This document shows, one piece after another, positions 55,378-64,000 of a stretch of DNA of 64,000 nucleotides (the stretch's first letter is position 1; each line of letters begins with the position of its first letter). Source of the DNA: Paraburkholderia dilworthii (GTDB lineage Bacteria > Pseudomonadota > Gammaproteobacteria > Burkholderiales > Burkholderiaceae); NCBI RefSeq assembly GCF_000472525.1, contig NZ_AWZT01000007.1, positions 62,001-126,000 of the forward strand, given 5' to 3'. The position numbers and the translations under genes were made by a program. The notes under the pieces are model-generated. The model searched no databases and was not told the origin of the DNA. It saw only the letters and a list, made by a program, of their open reading frames with translations.

Positions 55378-55566
55378 CAAACTTTCGGTCGCGCAGGGAG
55401 TCAGCGCGACGAAGCCAAGATAATAGCGGGCCGAACCGCCAAGGTCAATGTCCGACGAACGGTTTTTGTGCCAATATCGTCATTGAATGAGGACTTTTTT
55501 CACGCGACCGCGCAAACGGACCTCAACGAACGGGACGCTCCTCTATGCCCCGCCGTTTGCATCGAA

Positions 55567-56820
55567 TTACGCCTGCTGATCGAGTTCGAAAGCCTTGTGC
55601 AGCGCGCGCACCGCGAGCTCCATATACTTCTCGTCGATCAACACCGAAATCTTGATTTCGGAGGTCGAGATCATCTGGATATTGATGCCCTCTTCCGACA
55701 GCGTGCGGAACATCGTGCTCGCGATACCCACGTGCGACCGCATGCCCACGCCGACCACCGACACCTTCGACACCTTCGGATCGCCCAGCACCTGTTCGGC
55801 CTGAACATGACCCTTCACCTGGTTCGTGAGAATGTCCATAGCGCGCTGGTAATCGCCGCGACCCACGGTGAACGTGAAAGCCGTTTTGCCTTCCACGCTC
55901 TGGTTCTGGATGATCATGTCCACGTCGATATTCGCGTCCGCCACCGGGCCGAGAATCTGATACGCGATGCCCGGCTTGTCGGGCACGCCCATCACGGCGA
56001 TGCGAGCTTCGTCGCGCTGAAACGCGATGCCCGAGATGACTGCTTTTTCCATGGTCTCGTCTTCTTCAAAAGTAATCAGGGTGCCCGACTTCATTTCAGC
56101 GTCGAGCGGGATGAGCGGATCGGTCAGGCTCGACAGCACGCGCGTCTTCACCTGATATTTGCCGGCGAATTCCACCGAGCGGATCTGCAGCACCTTCGAA
56201 CCCAGGCTTGCCATTTCCAGCATTTCTTCGAACGTCACGCGATCGAGCCGGCGCGCTTCTTCCACCACGCGCGGGTCCGTCGTGTACACGCCGTCGACGT
56301 CCGTATAGATCAGGCACTCGTCGGCCTTCAACGCAGCCGCGACCGCGACCGCCGAGGTGTCGGAACCGCCGCGGCCGAGCGTGGTGATGTTGCCGTCCGG
56401 GTCGATACCCTGGAAGCCCGTGATCACGACCACCTTGCCCGCATCGAGATCGCGCAGAACGCGCTCGCCGTCGATCTCGCTGATGCGCGCTTTCGTGAAC
56501 GCGCTGTCTGTCTTGACCGGCACTTGCCAGCCGGCATAGCTGACCGCGTCGACGCCGGCTTCCTGCAGCGCGATGGCGAGCAGACCCGAGCTAACCTGCT
56601 CGCCGGTGGCCGCGATCATGTCGAGTTCGCGCGGGCTGGCCTGGGTCGTGATCTCTTTTGCAAGGCTGAGCAGGCGGTTCGTTTCGCCGGACATTGCCGA
56701 CGGCACGACAACCATCTTGTGGCCGGCTTTATGCCATTTCGCGACGCGCTTGGCGACGTTCTTGATGCGCTCGACGGAGCCCATCGAAGTGCCGCCGTAT
56801 TTATGTACGATGAGTGCCAT
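55567..56820 (-). CDS. lysC: Aspartate kinase
   Basis: A 417-residue enzyme making aspartyl phosphate for lysine, threonine, methionine and diaminopimelate. The N-terminal kinase domain begins MALIVHKYGGTSMGSVERI and has ITGFQGID and GRGGSDTSAVAVAAAL. Two C-terminal ACT domains (VISGIAFQRDEARIAV and VSVVGVGMRSHVGIASTMF) indicate allosteric control by lysine and/or threonine. The length is that of a monofunctional kinase. ATG at 56820 is preferred because the upstream extension is unlike the family. It is followed by tRNA-Ser. Confidence 0.96.
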   Translation of the reverse strand: MALIVHKYGGTSMGSVERIKNVAKRVAKWHKAGHKMVVVPSAMSGETNRLLSLAKEITTQASPRELDMIAATGEQVSSGLLAIALQEAGVDAVSYAGWQVPVKTDSAFTKARISEIDGERVLRDLDAGKVVVITGFQGIDPDGNITTLGRGGSDTSAVAVAAALKADECLIYTDVDGVYTTDPRVVEEARRLDRVTFEEMLEMASLGSKVLQIRSVEFAGKYQVKTRVLSSLTDPLIPLDAEMKSGTLITFEEDETMEKAVISGIAFQRDEARIAVMGVPDKPGIAYQILGPVADANIDVDMIIQNQSVEGKTAFTFTVGRGDYQRAMDILTNQVKGHVQAEQVLGDPKVSKVSVVGVGMRSHVGIASTMFRTLSEEGINIQMISTSEIKISVLIDEKYMELAVRALHKAFELDQQA

Positions 56821-57226
56821 TGTCGTTCTGAACTGGAGGAGAAACCGCGCTGGCGCTGGCGACGACCGCACAAAAGCACAGGGGCGCAACGTCTCGTGAA
56901 CGGCGGCAAAGTGTGTGGCGGCGTAGATGCAGCGCGCGTGCAGCACGCGCGGATTTGCCCGTGATTGATCGCTAATGGCTTACCGGAAAATTCGGATCAC
57001 GATCGGAAAACCGACAAAAGCGAGGGCAAAAGCGGGCCGGGCAAACAAGTTAACGTACCCGATCAGGCGCAAAAAGACAAGCCGCAAAGGCCGTGGCGAG
57101 GCTTGCGACGTGGCTGGCAAAGCCTTGGCCGGCGCGCATCCGCACCGATGTTAGCGGCCTTGCTTGTGCCCTTCCTCGCGCCAATTCCAAGGTTCACGGC
57201 GTGATACCGCGCGTCCGACCGGCCGG
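56821..57226. other. Region between tilS and lysC
   Basis: About 405 bases with no supportable gene. It should hold the lysC promoter. The middle (56990-57090) is A/G-rich on the plus strand with repeated AAAAGCG/AAAGACAAG words. No lysine riboswitch consensus was recognised. Confidence 0.4.
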
Positions 57227-58675
57227 TCACGCGATCAGCAAGTCCTCGCGCCAGACGATCGTCACGCAGGACTCACCCGGCGACACATGTGCAGGCAACA
57301 CTGCGCGATTCACGCCGAGCAACGGAACGAACAGCAGTTCGTCGCCGATGTAGAGCAGCGGCACGTCGCGCTTCCACGCGGGAATGCCGCGTTCCTGGAA
57401 CAGGTTCTTCAGCGTTCGACTGGGCGCACCAGGCGCGTCGCTTATGCGCATGCGCTCGCCGCCGCTGCGCGAACGTGCGCTTAGCAATGCACGCTGGAAT
57501 ACGCTGATGGGAATCGCATCGCGATGCGCCGCGGCAGTCGAGGCCGCGGCGTCGATCGATTCGAAGACAAACGTGCCGCGCCATTGCGGCAAACGCCACG
57601 TCGCTTCGCCGTGCCAGGCGAGTTCGCTGATTTCGCGTTCGACGAGTGCGGACTCGTCGGCGGGATCGCTGCTATCGCCCGCTTCCCAATACACGAGTCC
57701 CCGATAGCTGCGCAATGCATGCCCTGCATGATCGATACGCAAGCGATGCCCGTCGCCGCCCGCGCCCACTTCGCGCAGTTGACGCAGCGCGTCGCCAAGC
57801 CGTGCTGTGGACGCAGCGACAAAGCCTTGCAAGCGCATCCAGTAACGCAGCAGGTTGAGCGCGCGATCGTCGTCGAGGGCGATAAGTGCGTCATGCGAGA
57901 GTGCACGCCCGTCGTCGCGCGACACCATGTCGAGGTCGATACGTGCGAGGTCGTCGAGCAAACGTTGCGCTGATGCGGCATGCGATGCGGTGCGCGCAAG
58001 GGCATCGCGAAAACCAGGAAAATGCACGGCCAAGGCGGGCGTGACTTCATGGCGCAGCGCATTGCGTGCATAGCGCGTGTCCGCGTTCGATTCGTCGTCG
58101 ATCCAGCGCAGATGCCGTCCGCTCGCATACCGTTCGAGTTGCGCACGCAGCAGATGAAGCAAAGGTCGCACGCGCGCCGCCGCTGCACCCAGAGGCGAAA
58201 ACTCCGGCGCCATTGCCGCCAGACCCGCGAGCCCCGCGCCGCGCAGCAGTTGCAGCAACACCGTTTCCGCCTGATCGTCCGCGTGCTGCGCGAGCCATAG
58301 CGAATGCAGGCCGCGCTCTGCGCAAAGCGCATCCAACGCACGATAACGCGCGTCGCGCGCGGCCGCCTCGACGCTCACACCCGCATCGCGCGACACCTCG
58401 ACGCGCCGCGCCGCGAATTCGACGCCGCGTTCCCGCGCGAACGCCTCGCAATGCGCGAGCCATGCATCGGCGTTCGCGCTCAGTCCGTGGTGAACATGAA
58501 GCGCCACGCAACGCGAAGCGCCGGCGACACGCACCGCCGCATCGAGCAGCACGCTGGAATCGACGCCGCCGCTGAACGCCACCGCAATCCGGGCATCGAA
58601 AGGCAGCGCGGCAAGCGCAACGCCGACCGCCTCGAGAACGAGGCGGTCGGCGGGCGATTCGGCAGTGGAAGTCAC
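57227..58675 (-). CDS. tilS: tRNA(Ile)-lysidine synthase
   Basis: A 482-residue enzyme that converts C34 of tRNA-Ile(CAT) to lysidine, changing its decoding from AUG to AUA. The PP-loop AVAFSGGVDSSVLLDA is near residue 35. LHVHHGLSANAD, AQHADDQAETVLLQLLRG, and the C-terminal substrate-binding region GERMRISDAPGAPSRTLKNLFQERGIPAW are diagnostic. It follows accA in the conserved cysS-alkA-accA-tilS-lysC order of Burkholderiaceae. Confidence 0.95.
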   Translation of the reverse strand: MTSTAESPADRLVLEAVGVALAALPFDARIAVAFSGGVDSSVLLDAAVRVAGASRCVALHVHHGLSANADAWLAHCEAFARERGVEFAARRVEVSRDAGVSVEAAARDARYRALDALCAERGLHSLWLAQHADDQAETVLLQLLRGAGLAGLAAMAPEFSPLGAAAARVRPLLHLLRAQLERYASGRHLRWIDDESNADTRYARNALRHEVTPALAVHFPGFRDALARTASHAASAQRLLDDLARIDLDMVSRDDGRALSHDALIALDDDRALNLLRYWMRLQGFVAASTARLGDALRQLREVGAGGDGHRLRIDHAGHALRSYRGLVYWEAGDSSDPADESALVEREISELAWHGEATWRLPQWRGTFVFESIDAAASTAAAHRDAIPISVFQRALLSARSRSGGERMRISDAPGAPSRTLKNLFQERGIPAWKRDVPLLYIGDELLFVPLLGVNRAVLPAHVSPGESCVTIVWREDLLIA

Positions 58676-58734
58676 GTTGCTAGCGCAGTATTAACGCGTT
58701 GTGCGCCGATGGACGAAAGAGAACGCGCACGGGC

Positions 58735-59706
58735 TTAGGCGCCCGGCGTCGTCTCCTTGAACTTGCCGTAGGACATCAGGCGTTCGAAACGGCGTTGACG
58801 CAGGTCGTTGATGCTCATGCCCTGGAACTGCCGCAGCGAATCGGCGAGCGCGCGGCGCAGCATGGCCGCCATGCCCTTCGGGTCGCGATGGGCGCCGCCG
58901 AGCGGCTCGTTGACGATCTTGTCGATCAGACCCAGCGCCTTCAGACGATGCGCGGTGAGGCCCAGCGCTTCCGCTGCTTCCGGCGCTTTCGCAGCACTCT
59001 TCCACAGAATCGACGCGCAACCTTCCGGAGAAATCACCGAATAGGTCGAGAATTGCAGCATGAGGACGCTGTCGCCGACCGCGATGGCAAGCGCGCCGCC
59101 CGAACCGCCCTCGCCGATGATCGTTGCGATCAGCGGCGTTTTCAGTTCGGCCATCACATACAGATTGCGGCCGATGGCTTCCGACTGCCCGCGCTCTTCT
59201 GCACCGATGCCAGGATACGCGCCCGGCGTGTCGATGAAGGTGAAGATCGGCAGGCTGAATTTCTCGGCGAGACGCATCAGACGCTCGGCCTTGCGATAGC
59301 CTTCCGGACGCGGCATGCCGAAGTTGCGCAGCGCGCGTTCCTTCGTGTCGCGGCCCTTCTGATGACCGATCACCATGCAGGCCTGGCCATTGAAACGCGC
59401 GAGGCCGCCGACGATCGACAGGTCGTCCGCATAGTTGCGGTCGCCGTGCAGTTCGTGGAAATCGGTGAAGAGCTCGTTCACGTAGTCGAACGTGTACGGG
59501 CGCTGCGGATGACGGGCGATTTGCGAAACCTGCCACGGCGTGAGGTTCGCATACAGATCTTTCGTGAGTTGCTGGCTTTTCTTGGACAGCCGCTCGATCT
59601 CTTCCGAAATATCGACGGCCGAATCGTCCTGCACGAAGCGCAATTCTTCGATCTTCGCTTCGAGTTCAGCGATCGGCTGTTCGAAATCCAGAAAGGTGGT
59701 CTTCAT
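58735..59706 (-). CDS. accA: Acetyl-CoA carboxylase carboxyltransferase subunit alpha
   Basis: A 323-residue subunit of the carboxyltransferase that transfers CO2 from biotin to acetyl-CoA, the first step of fatty acid synthesis. [19 protein letters not shown] coiled-coil N-terminus, [42 protein letters not shown] and [15 protein letters not shown] are fully conserved. Length is standard (about 320). Confidence 0.97.
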   Translation of the reverse strand: MKTTFLDFEQPIAELEAKIEELRFVQDDSAVDISEEIERLSKKSQQLTKDLYANLTPWQVSQIARHPQRPYTFDYVNELFTDFHELHGDRNYADDLSIVGGLARFNGQACMVIGHQKGRDTKERALRNFGMPRPEGYRKAERLMRLAEKFSLPIFTFIDTPGAYPGIGAEERGQSEAIGRNLYVMAELKTPLIATIIGEGGSGGALAIAVGDSVLMLQFSTYSVISPEGCASILWKSAAKAPEAAEALGLTAHRLKALGLIDKIVNEPLGGAHRDPKGMAAMLRRALADSLRQFQGMSINDLRQRRFERLMSYGKFKETTPGA

Positions 59707-59830
59707 TGGTTTTAATCCTTGGACTTACCGGCAGCGCGTATTCTAACCGCGCTCGCCGATGTCTAAACCACTTCGCAACTATCAGAATCTAACAATTGAT
59801 AGCTGCGAGGCGGCGTCGCTTCTTGTTGCT

Positions 59831-60916
59831 TCAGTAGTCGACCGGCAACGGGTCGAGACTACGCCACATGTACCAGGTGGCGACCGTGCGCCACGGCTCC
59901 CAGTTCGCGGCGACCTCGCGCGCTTCACTGCGCGTGACCGGCTCGCCGCTAAAATAATTGACGCTGATTGCGCGGATCAGACCGAGGTCGTCGAGCGGCA
60001 GCACATCGGGACGCGACAGGTTAAAGATCAGGAACATCTCCGCCGTCCAGCGGCCGATGCCGCGGATCTGCGTGAGCTCGGCGATCACCGCCTCGTCTTC
60101 CATCGATCGCCACTTGCCGACGTGCAATGCACCCGATACGAAATGCTGCGCGAGATCGAGCACGTACTCCGCCTTGCGCCTCGACAAGCCGCAAGCTGTC
60201 AGCTTTTCCTGGCCCAGCTTGATGAACTGTTGCGGCACGAGCTTCGGACATGCGGCCGCGACTTTCGCCCACACGGCCTGCGCCGATGCCACCGAAATCT
60301 GTTGGCCGACGACCGAGCGCGCGAGCGTGACAAACGGATCGCCGCGGCTTAGCAGATGCACCGGACCAAACTTCGGAATCAGCTTCTTCAGAATGCGATC
60401 GCGCTTGACGAGGTCGGCGCACGCTTTGTCCCAGTAGTCCGGGCGCGCGACTTCAGGCGCAAGGCCGCCGATCTGCACCGGCACCGCGACTTCGCTTGCG
60501 CTCGCCGCTTCGCCGCCAGCCGAAGACGACGCACGCGTCTTGCGCACGATCTCGGCTCCTTCGCCCTCTTGCACCTTTGCGACGCGCGCGAGTTCCTGCA
60601 CGTCGCCGGCGAGTTCGGCGGGCAATGCGCCGTTGCTGGCCTTTGCACGCGCCGTTCTCGCGGACGACACCTTTGTACGCCTCGTATTCGGCGAAGGCGC
60701 CGGCGCGTGTGCGGACGAGCCGTTAAGCGCACGTTTGACCGCGGTCTTTTTCGACGCGCCAGCCGCGGTCTTTGCCGCCGCCCCCGCGCCTTTCGACGAT
60801 GCTGCCTTTACAGCGCCGCCTGCCGTGCGAGCCGACGTTCGAGTCGACTTTGCCGCGGCTGCTGCGTTTGTTTGAGACGCGGCTCGTTTAGCCGGCGTCT
60901 TCGTGGCCGTTGCCAT
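59831..60916 (-). CDS. alkA: DNA-3-methyladenine glycosylase II with a histone-H1-like N-terminal tail
   Basis: A 361-residue base-excision-repair enzyme. The C-terminal 200 or so residues are an HhH-GPD glycosylase: VVGQQISVASAQAVWAKV, the hairpin IRGIGRWTAEMFLIF and catalytic Asp in RPDVLPLDDLG. The first 155 or so residues are Ala-, Lys-, Arg-, Thr- and Ser-rich with repeated AAKTA/AKS motifs, resembling the lysine/alanine tails of histone H1-like proteins, and are probably disordered DNA-binding tail. Related short proteins have no such tail. Conserved neighbours are cysS and accA. Confidence 0.92.
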   Translation of the reverse strand: MATATKTPAKRAASQTNAAAAAKSTRTSARTAGGAVKAASSKGAGAAAKTAAGASKKTAVKRALNGSSAHAPAPSPNTRRTKVSSARTARAKASNGALPAELAGDVQELARVAKVQEGEGAEIVRKTRASSSAGGEAASASEVAVPVQIGGLAPEVARPDYWDKACADLVKRDRILKKLIPKFGPVHLLSRGDPFVTLARSVVGQQISVASAQAVWAKVAAACPKLVPQQFIKLGQEKLTACGLSRRKAEYVLDLAQHFVSGALHVGKWRSMEDEAVIAELTQIRGIGRWTAEMFLIFNLSRPDVLPLDDLGLIRAISVNYFSGEPVTRSEAREVAANWEPWRTVATWYMWRSLDPLPVDY

Positions 60917-60963
60917 CCTGCCTCCTGCCTGGCGAGTCGTTCAGAGGGAAGTACGAGGTGCGC

Positions 60964-62361
60964 TCACACGCGCCGCCACTCGGTCAACCCGCCGGGTTTG
61001 TCTTCAAGTGCAACGCCGGCCTCGAGCAATTCGGCCCGGATCCGGTCTGCTGCCGCATAGTCTTTCGCCTGCTTGGCGGCCACGCGCTCTGCGATCTTCG
61101 CTTCGATCGCCGCGGGCTCGAGCGCGCCTTGTACCGCTGCGCCCGCTGCCTGCTGCAGGTATGCACGCGGTTCGCGCCCGAGCAACCCGAGCACCGCGCC
61201 GAGCGAGCGCAGTTGACGGGCCAGCGCAGGGTCGCGCGTGCGGTTCACTTCAGTTGCCAACTCGAACAACACCGACACTGCAACCGGCGTGTTGAAGTCG
61301 TCGTTCATCGCTGCCTGGAAACGCTGCGCATGCGCTTCGTTCCAGTCGAGCGCGGCGCCGTCCGGGGTGACGTCCTTCAGCGCGGTGTACAAACGGCCGA
61401 GGGCGTTGCGGGCGTCGTCGATATGCACGTCGCTGTAATTCAGCGGCGAACGGTAATGCGCACGTGCGATGAAAAAACGCACGACCTCGGCATCGTACTG
61501 CTCCAATACTTCGCGAATCGTAAAGAAATTATTCAACGACTTCGACATCTTCTCATTGTCGATCTGCACGTAGCCGTTGTGCATCCAGTAATTCACGAAG
61601 GTTTGACCGGTAGCAGCTTCGCTTTGCGCGATTTCGTTTTCGTGGTGCGGAAACTGCAAGTCCTGCCCGCCGCCATGAATGTCGAACTGATCGCCGAGCA
61701 ACGTGCAGCCCATAGCCGAGCATTCGATATGCCAACCGGGACGGCCGCGCCCATACTTCGAATCCCAGCCGATGTCGGCGGGTTCGCCGGCCTTCGACTG
61801 CTTCCACAGTACGAAGTCGAGCGGGTCTTCTTTCGCGTCGTTCGCGGCCACGCGCTCGCCCGCGCGCAAATCTTCCAGTGACTTGCCGGAGAGCTTGCCG
61901 TAGCCCGCGAACTTACGCACCGTGTAATTCACGTCGCCGTCGCTCGCCTGATACGCGTAGCCGTTCGCTTCGAGCTTCTCGATCATGCCGAGCATCTGAG
62001 GAATGAAGTCGGTTGCGCGCGGCTCGATGTCGGGCCGCTCGATGCCGAGCGCGTCCGCGTCTTCATGCAATGCGTTGATGAAGCGATCGGTCAGCGACTT
62101 GATCGTCTCGCCGTTCTCGACGGCGCGGCGAATGATCTTGTCGTCGATGTCCGTGATATTGCGCACGTACGTCACCTGGTAGCCGAGCGTGCGCAGCCAC
62201 CGCTGCACGATGTCGAACACGACCATCACACGCGCATGACCGACGTGACAATAGTCGTACACGGTCATCCCGCAGACGTACATCCGCACGACGCCTGCTT
62301 GCAGGGGCACGAAAGTTTGCTTGTCACGCGCGAGCGTGTTGTAGATGCGCAGTGATTCCAT
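60964..62361 (-). CDS. cysS: Cysteine--tRNA ligase
   Basis: A 465-residue class I synthetase. The zinc and HIGH-region [21 protein letters not shown] and the KMSKS loop [11 protein letters not shown] are intact, with the DALR and C-terminal domains following ([18 protein letters not shown]). The ATG at 62361 gives [17 protein letters not shown], the usual N-terminus; the longer frame to 62427 is not supported. It is divergent from the TPR gene. Confidence 0.97.
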   Translation of the reverse strand: MESLRIYNTLARDKQTFVPLQAGVVRMYVCGMTVYDYCHVGHARVMVVFDIVQRWLRTLGYQVTYVRNITDIDDKIIRRAVENGETIKSLTDRFINALHEDADALGIERPDIEPRATDFIPQMLGMIEKLEANGYAYQASDGDVNYTVRKFAGYGKLSGKSLEDLRAGERVAANDAKEDPLDFVLWKQSKAGEPADIGWDSKYGRGRPGWHIECSAMGCTLLGDQFDIHGGGQDLQFPHHENEIAQSEAATGQTFVNYWMHNGYVQIDNEKMSKSLNNFFTIREVLEQYDAEVVRFFIARAHYRSPLNYSDVHIDDARNALGRLYTALKDVTPDGAALDWNEAHAQRFQAAMNDDFNTPVAVSVLFELATEVNRTRDPALARQLRSLGAVLGLLGREPRAYLQQAAGAAVQGALEPAAIEAKIAERVAAKQAKDYAAADRIRAELLEAGVALEDKPGGLTEWRRV

Positions 62362-62711
62362 AGAGAACGGTGCGTGGGCCGAAAGAAATCCGCAATGTGT
62401 TTCGTGCGTGCCGCCCCCCGAATACAAGACGGCGGGGACGAACTGTTGCCTGACTATGACCTGACTTTTGCCGGGCTGCTGCTTGGCTCTTGCCTGGCCC
62501 TTGTTCGGCCCTTGCTTGAGTACCCGACTGTGTCCGGCTGTTGCCTGACTGTTGAAACACGCACAGCAGCAAACCGGTGCATCTGGTGCGGCGGTCAGAC
62601 TGCTATCAAGGCGGAGACGACCACGAGTGGCGAAAAGACAGCCGGCGGTTCGACGGAACGCGCAGACCTTTTGTTAGAATGGCTCGGAGTATAACATCCA
62701 GACCCGAGCCT
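62362..62711. other. Divergent region between cysS and the TPR gene
   Basis: About 350 bases with no supportable gene. It contains an imperfect repeat array of TTGCCTG-like words at 62445-62550, in which GTTGCCTGACT occurs twice 95 bases apart. A TTAGAAT box near 62674 could be the -10 element of the TPR gene. Confidence 0.45.
62445..62550 (+). repeat. Imperfect TTGCCTG repeat array
   Basis: Words of the form TTGCCTGACT, TTGCCGGGCT, TTGCCTGGCC, TTGTTCGGCC and TTGCTTGAGT recur at irregular spacing, starting and ending with an exact GTTGCCTGACT. Nothing comparable is seen elsewhere in the window. Confidence 0.4.
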
Positions 62712-63524
62712 ATGAAACCTTCCAGCGGCCGCGCGCGCAGCGCTGCGACCCTCGCCGCGACGGCCTTCGAGCGCCCCATACGCGGCGCTCGCCGTGGCAT
62801 TGCGCGTAACATTGCTGGCGGCCTCGCGCGCGCCTTTACGTTACGCGTCGCCGTGGCTGTCGCCCTCGGCATTCTGCCTGGCACCGCGGCGTTCGCGCAG
62901 AAATCGCCGACCATGCCGCAAGGCCCCGCAGTGCGCGACAACACGCCCGAAATCGACGCGTCGATCGCGCAGAAAGACTGGCAAGCCTCGCTCACGCAAC
63001 TCGATGCGCGCATCGCTTCGAACCCGCGCGACGCGCAGGCGAAGTTCAAGCGCGCCACGGTGCTCGCGCATCTGAACCGCGACGACGAAGCGATTACCGC
63101 ATTCACCGAACTCACGCAGCTGTATCCCGAGCTGCCCGAACCGTATAACAATCTTGCCGCGCTGTACGCGAAGCACGGCCGTTATGTGGAAGCACGCGCG
63201 GCGCTCGAAACCGCGACCAAGGTCAATCCAGGCTACGGTCTCGCTTACGAGAACCTGGGCGACCTGTATTTGCGCATGGCCAACGAAGCGTACCGCCGCG
63301 CGCAGAGCCTGGGCAAGGCAAGCGCCACGACCACGCAGCGCATCGCCGACATCCAGAAGATCGTGTCGCCGCCAAAAACGGGCAAGTCGACTAGAAAAGC
63401 CGCTGCGGTGCAAGAGAACTATACGGACCGCGCCACTGCGAACATGACGCAAACGCCGAGCTTCCAGTACGGCGGCGCAAACGGCTCGCTCGCCATGCCG
63501 CCTTACATGGCGCCTTCGCAATAA
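62712..63524 (+). CDS. Exported TPR-repeat protein
   Basis: A 270-residue protein. The N-terminus is Arg/Ala-rich with a hydrophobic core ([17 protein letters not shown]) ending in an AFA-QK signal-peptidase site. Three TPR units follow: [41 protein letters not shown] and [21 protein letters not shown] basic linker and Gln/Asn/Pro tail end the protein. It is periplasmic and precedes ppiA by 47 bases, so they may be co-transcribed. Function unknown; TPRs indicate a protein partner. Confidence 0.85.
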   Translation: MKPSSGRARSAATLAATAFERPIRGARRGIARNIAGGLARAFTLRVAVAVALGILPGTAAFAQKSPTMPQGPAVRDNTPEIDASIAQKDWQASLTQLDARIASNPRDAQAKFKRATVLAHLNRDDEAITAFTELTQLYPELPEPYNNLAALYAKHGRYVEARAALETATKVNPGYGLAYENLGDLYLRMANEAYRRAQSLGKASATTTQRIADIQKIVSPPKTGKSTRKAAAVQENYTDRATANMTQTPSFQYGGANGSLAMPPYMAPSQ

Positions 63525-63571
63525 AGCCGCCCGCTTGCGGCTATACGTTTTTTCCAACCCTGAGGATCTTC

Positions 63572-64000
63572 ATGAAATGGTTGATGTTGGCGCTCGGCAG
63601 CGCCGCCCTGATCGCAAACGCACCCGCGTCTGCGCAGTCCGGTTCGCAAGCCGCGCATCCGTCCGTCCTCCTCAAGACGTCGGAAGGCAATATTCGCGTC
63701 GAGTTGTATCCTGAGAAAGCGCCTAAGACAGTCGCCAACTTTCTCGACTATGTGAAGTCCGGTCAGTACAGCGGCACGATCTTTCATCGCGTGATTCGCG
63801 GCTTCATGATTCAGGGCGGCGGTTATACGCAGAGCTTCGCTGAGAAGCCCACGCGCGCGCCCATTCCGCTCGAAAGCCGCAACGGTCTGAAGAACATGGC
63901 GGGCACGCTTGCGATGGCGCGCACCAGCGACCCCAACTCGGCCACCGCGCAGTTCTTCATCAACACGGTAGACAACGCCGGCCTCGACTATCCGAATCCG
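63572..64000 (+). CDS. ppiA: Periplasmic cyclophilin-type peptidyl-prolyl isomerase (3' end cut by window)
   Basis: The first 143 residues of a cyclophilin. A signal peptide ([21 protein letters not shown]) is followed by [20 protein letters not shown], the active-site segment [13 protein letters not shown] and [20 protein letters not shown] has GAGGA six bases upstream. The frame is open at base 64000, so the last 50 or so residues lie beyond the window. It catalyses proline isomerisation in envelope protein folding. Confidence 0.95.
   Translation, partial: MKWLMLALGSAALIANAPASAQSGSQAAHPSVLLKTSEGNIRVELYPEKAPKTVANFLDYVKSGQYSGTIFHRVIRGFMIQGGGYTQSFAEKPTRAPIPLESRNGLKNMAGTLAMARTSDPNSATAQFFINTVDNAGLDYPNP

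Overview
The window is chromosomal DNA of a high-GC Gram-negative betaproteobacterium, most likely Paraburkholderia or a close Burkholderiaceae relative. The reasons are the gene orders cysS-alkA-accA-tilS-lysC and tsaB-rimI-udg-DUF1853, a DUF2866-like protein, a Burkholderia-type trimeric porin, and G/C-rich third codon positions. No prophage, IS element, integrase or CRISPR array is visible. The genus is an inference from gene content and order.

Layout. 1-10.7 kb is housekeeping: a CoA-transferase family III gene cut by the window edge, radA, alr, lplT, thiD, and a tightly overlapping leftward operon tsaB>rimI>udg>DUF1853, with an acyl-CoA-binding protein gene facing away from it. 11-19 kb holds a DEAD-box RNA helicase and the glyoxylate shunt: aceA and aceB with near-identical ribosome binding sites, separated by usp, a LysR regulator and a haloacid-dehalogenase-like gene. 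19-24 kb holds small enzymes, an AraC regulator, five leftward tRNA genes (Ala, Glu, Asp, Glu, Asp, where Glu-Asp-terminator is a duplicated cassette) and gltX. 24-32 kb holds a patatin-like Tat lipoprotein, an NlpC/P60 hydrolase and a yejABEF-type peptide ABC importer.

32.9-42.2 kb is accessory and metabolic. First comes an ACS-family MFS transporter, a GH31 glycosidase and a porin. Then comes a GntR/HutC regulator translationally coupled to a flavoprotein that resembles the adenylylsulfate reductase alpha subunit, a two-cluster ferredoxin, a HEAT-repeat protein and a DUF971 protein. This five-gene unit is the best candidate for an undescribed system. An unrecognised ORF and a complete FMN riboswitch controlling a type II lumazine synthase (ribH2) follow.

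43.8-54.1 kb is a polyol or sugar catabolic island read leftward from a divergent DeoR regulator: split transketolase (two subunits), SDR, periplasmic binding protein, DUF2291 lipoprotein, RbsA-like ATPase, RbsC-like permease, FGGY kinase and a second SDR. Together they would import a sugar or polyol, oxidise it to a ketose, phosphorylate it and cleave it with a dedicated transketolase.

54.5-64 kb returns to housekeeping: a YfcF-like glutathione transferase, tRNA-Ser(GCT), lysC, tilS, accA, alkA, cysS, a TPR protein and a periplasmic cyclophilin cut by the right edge.
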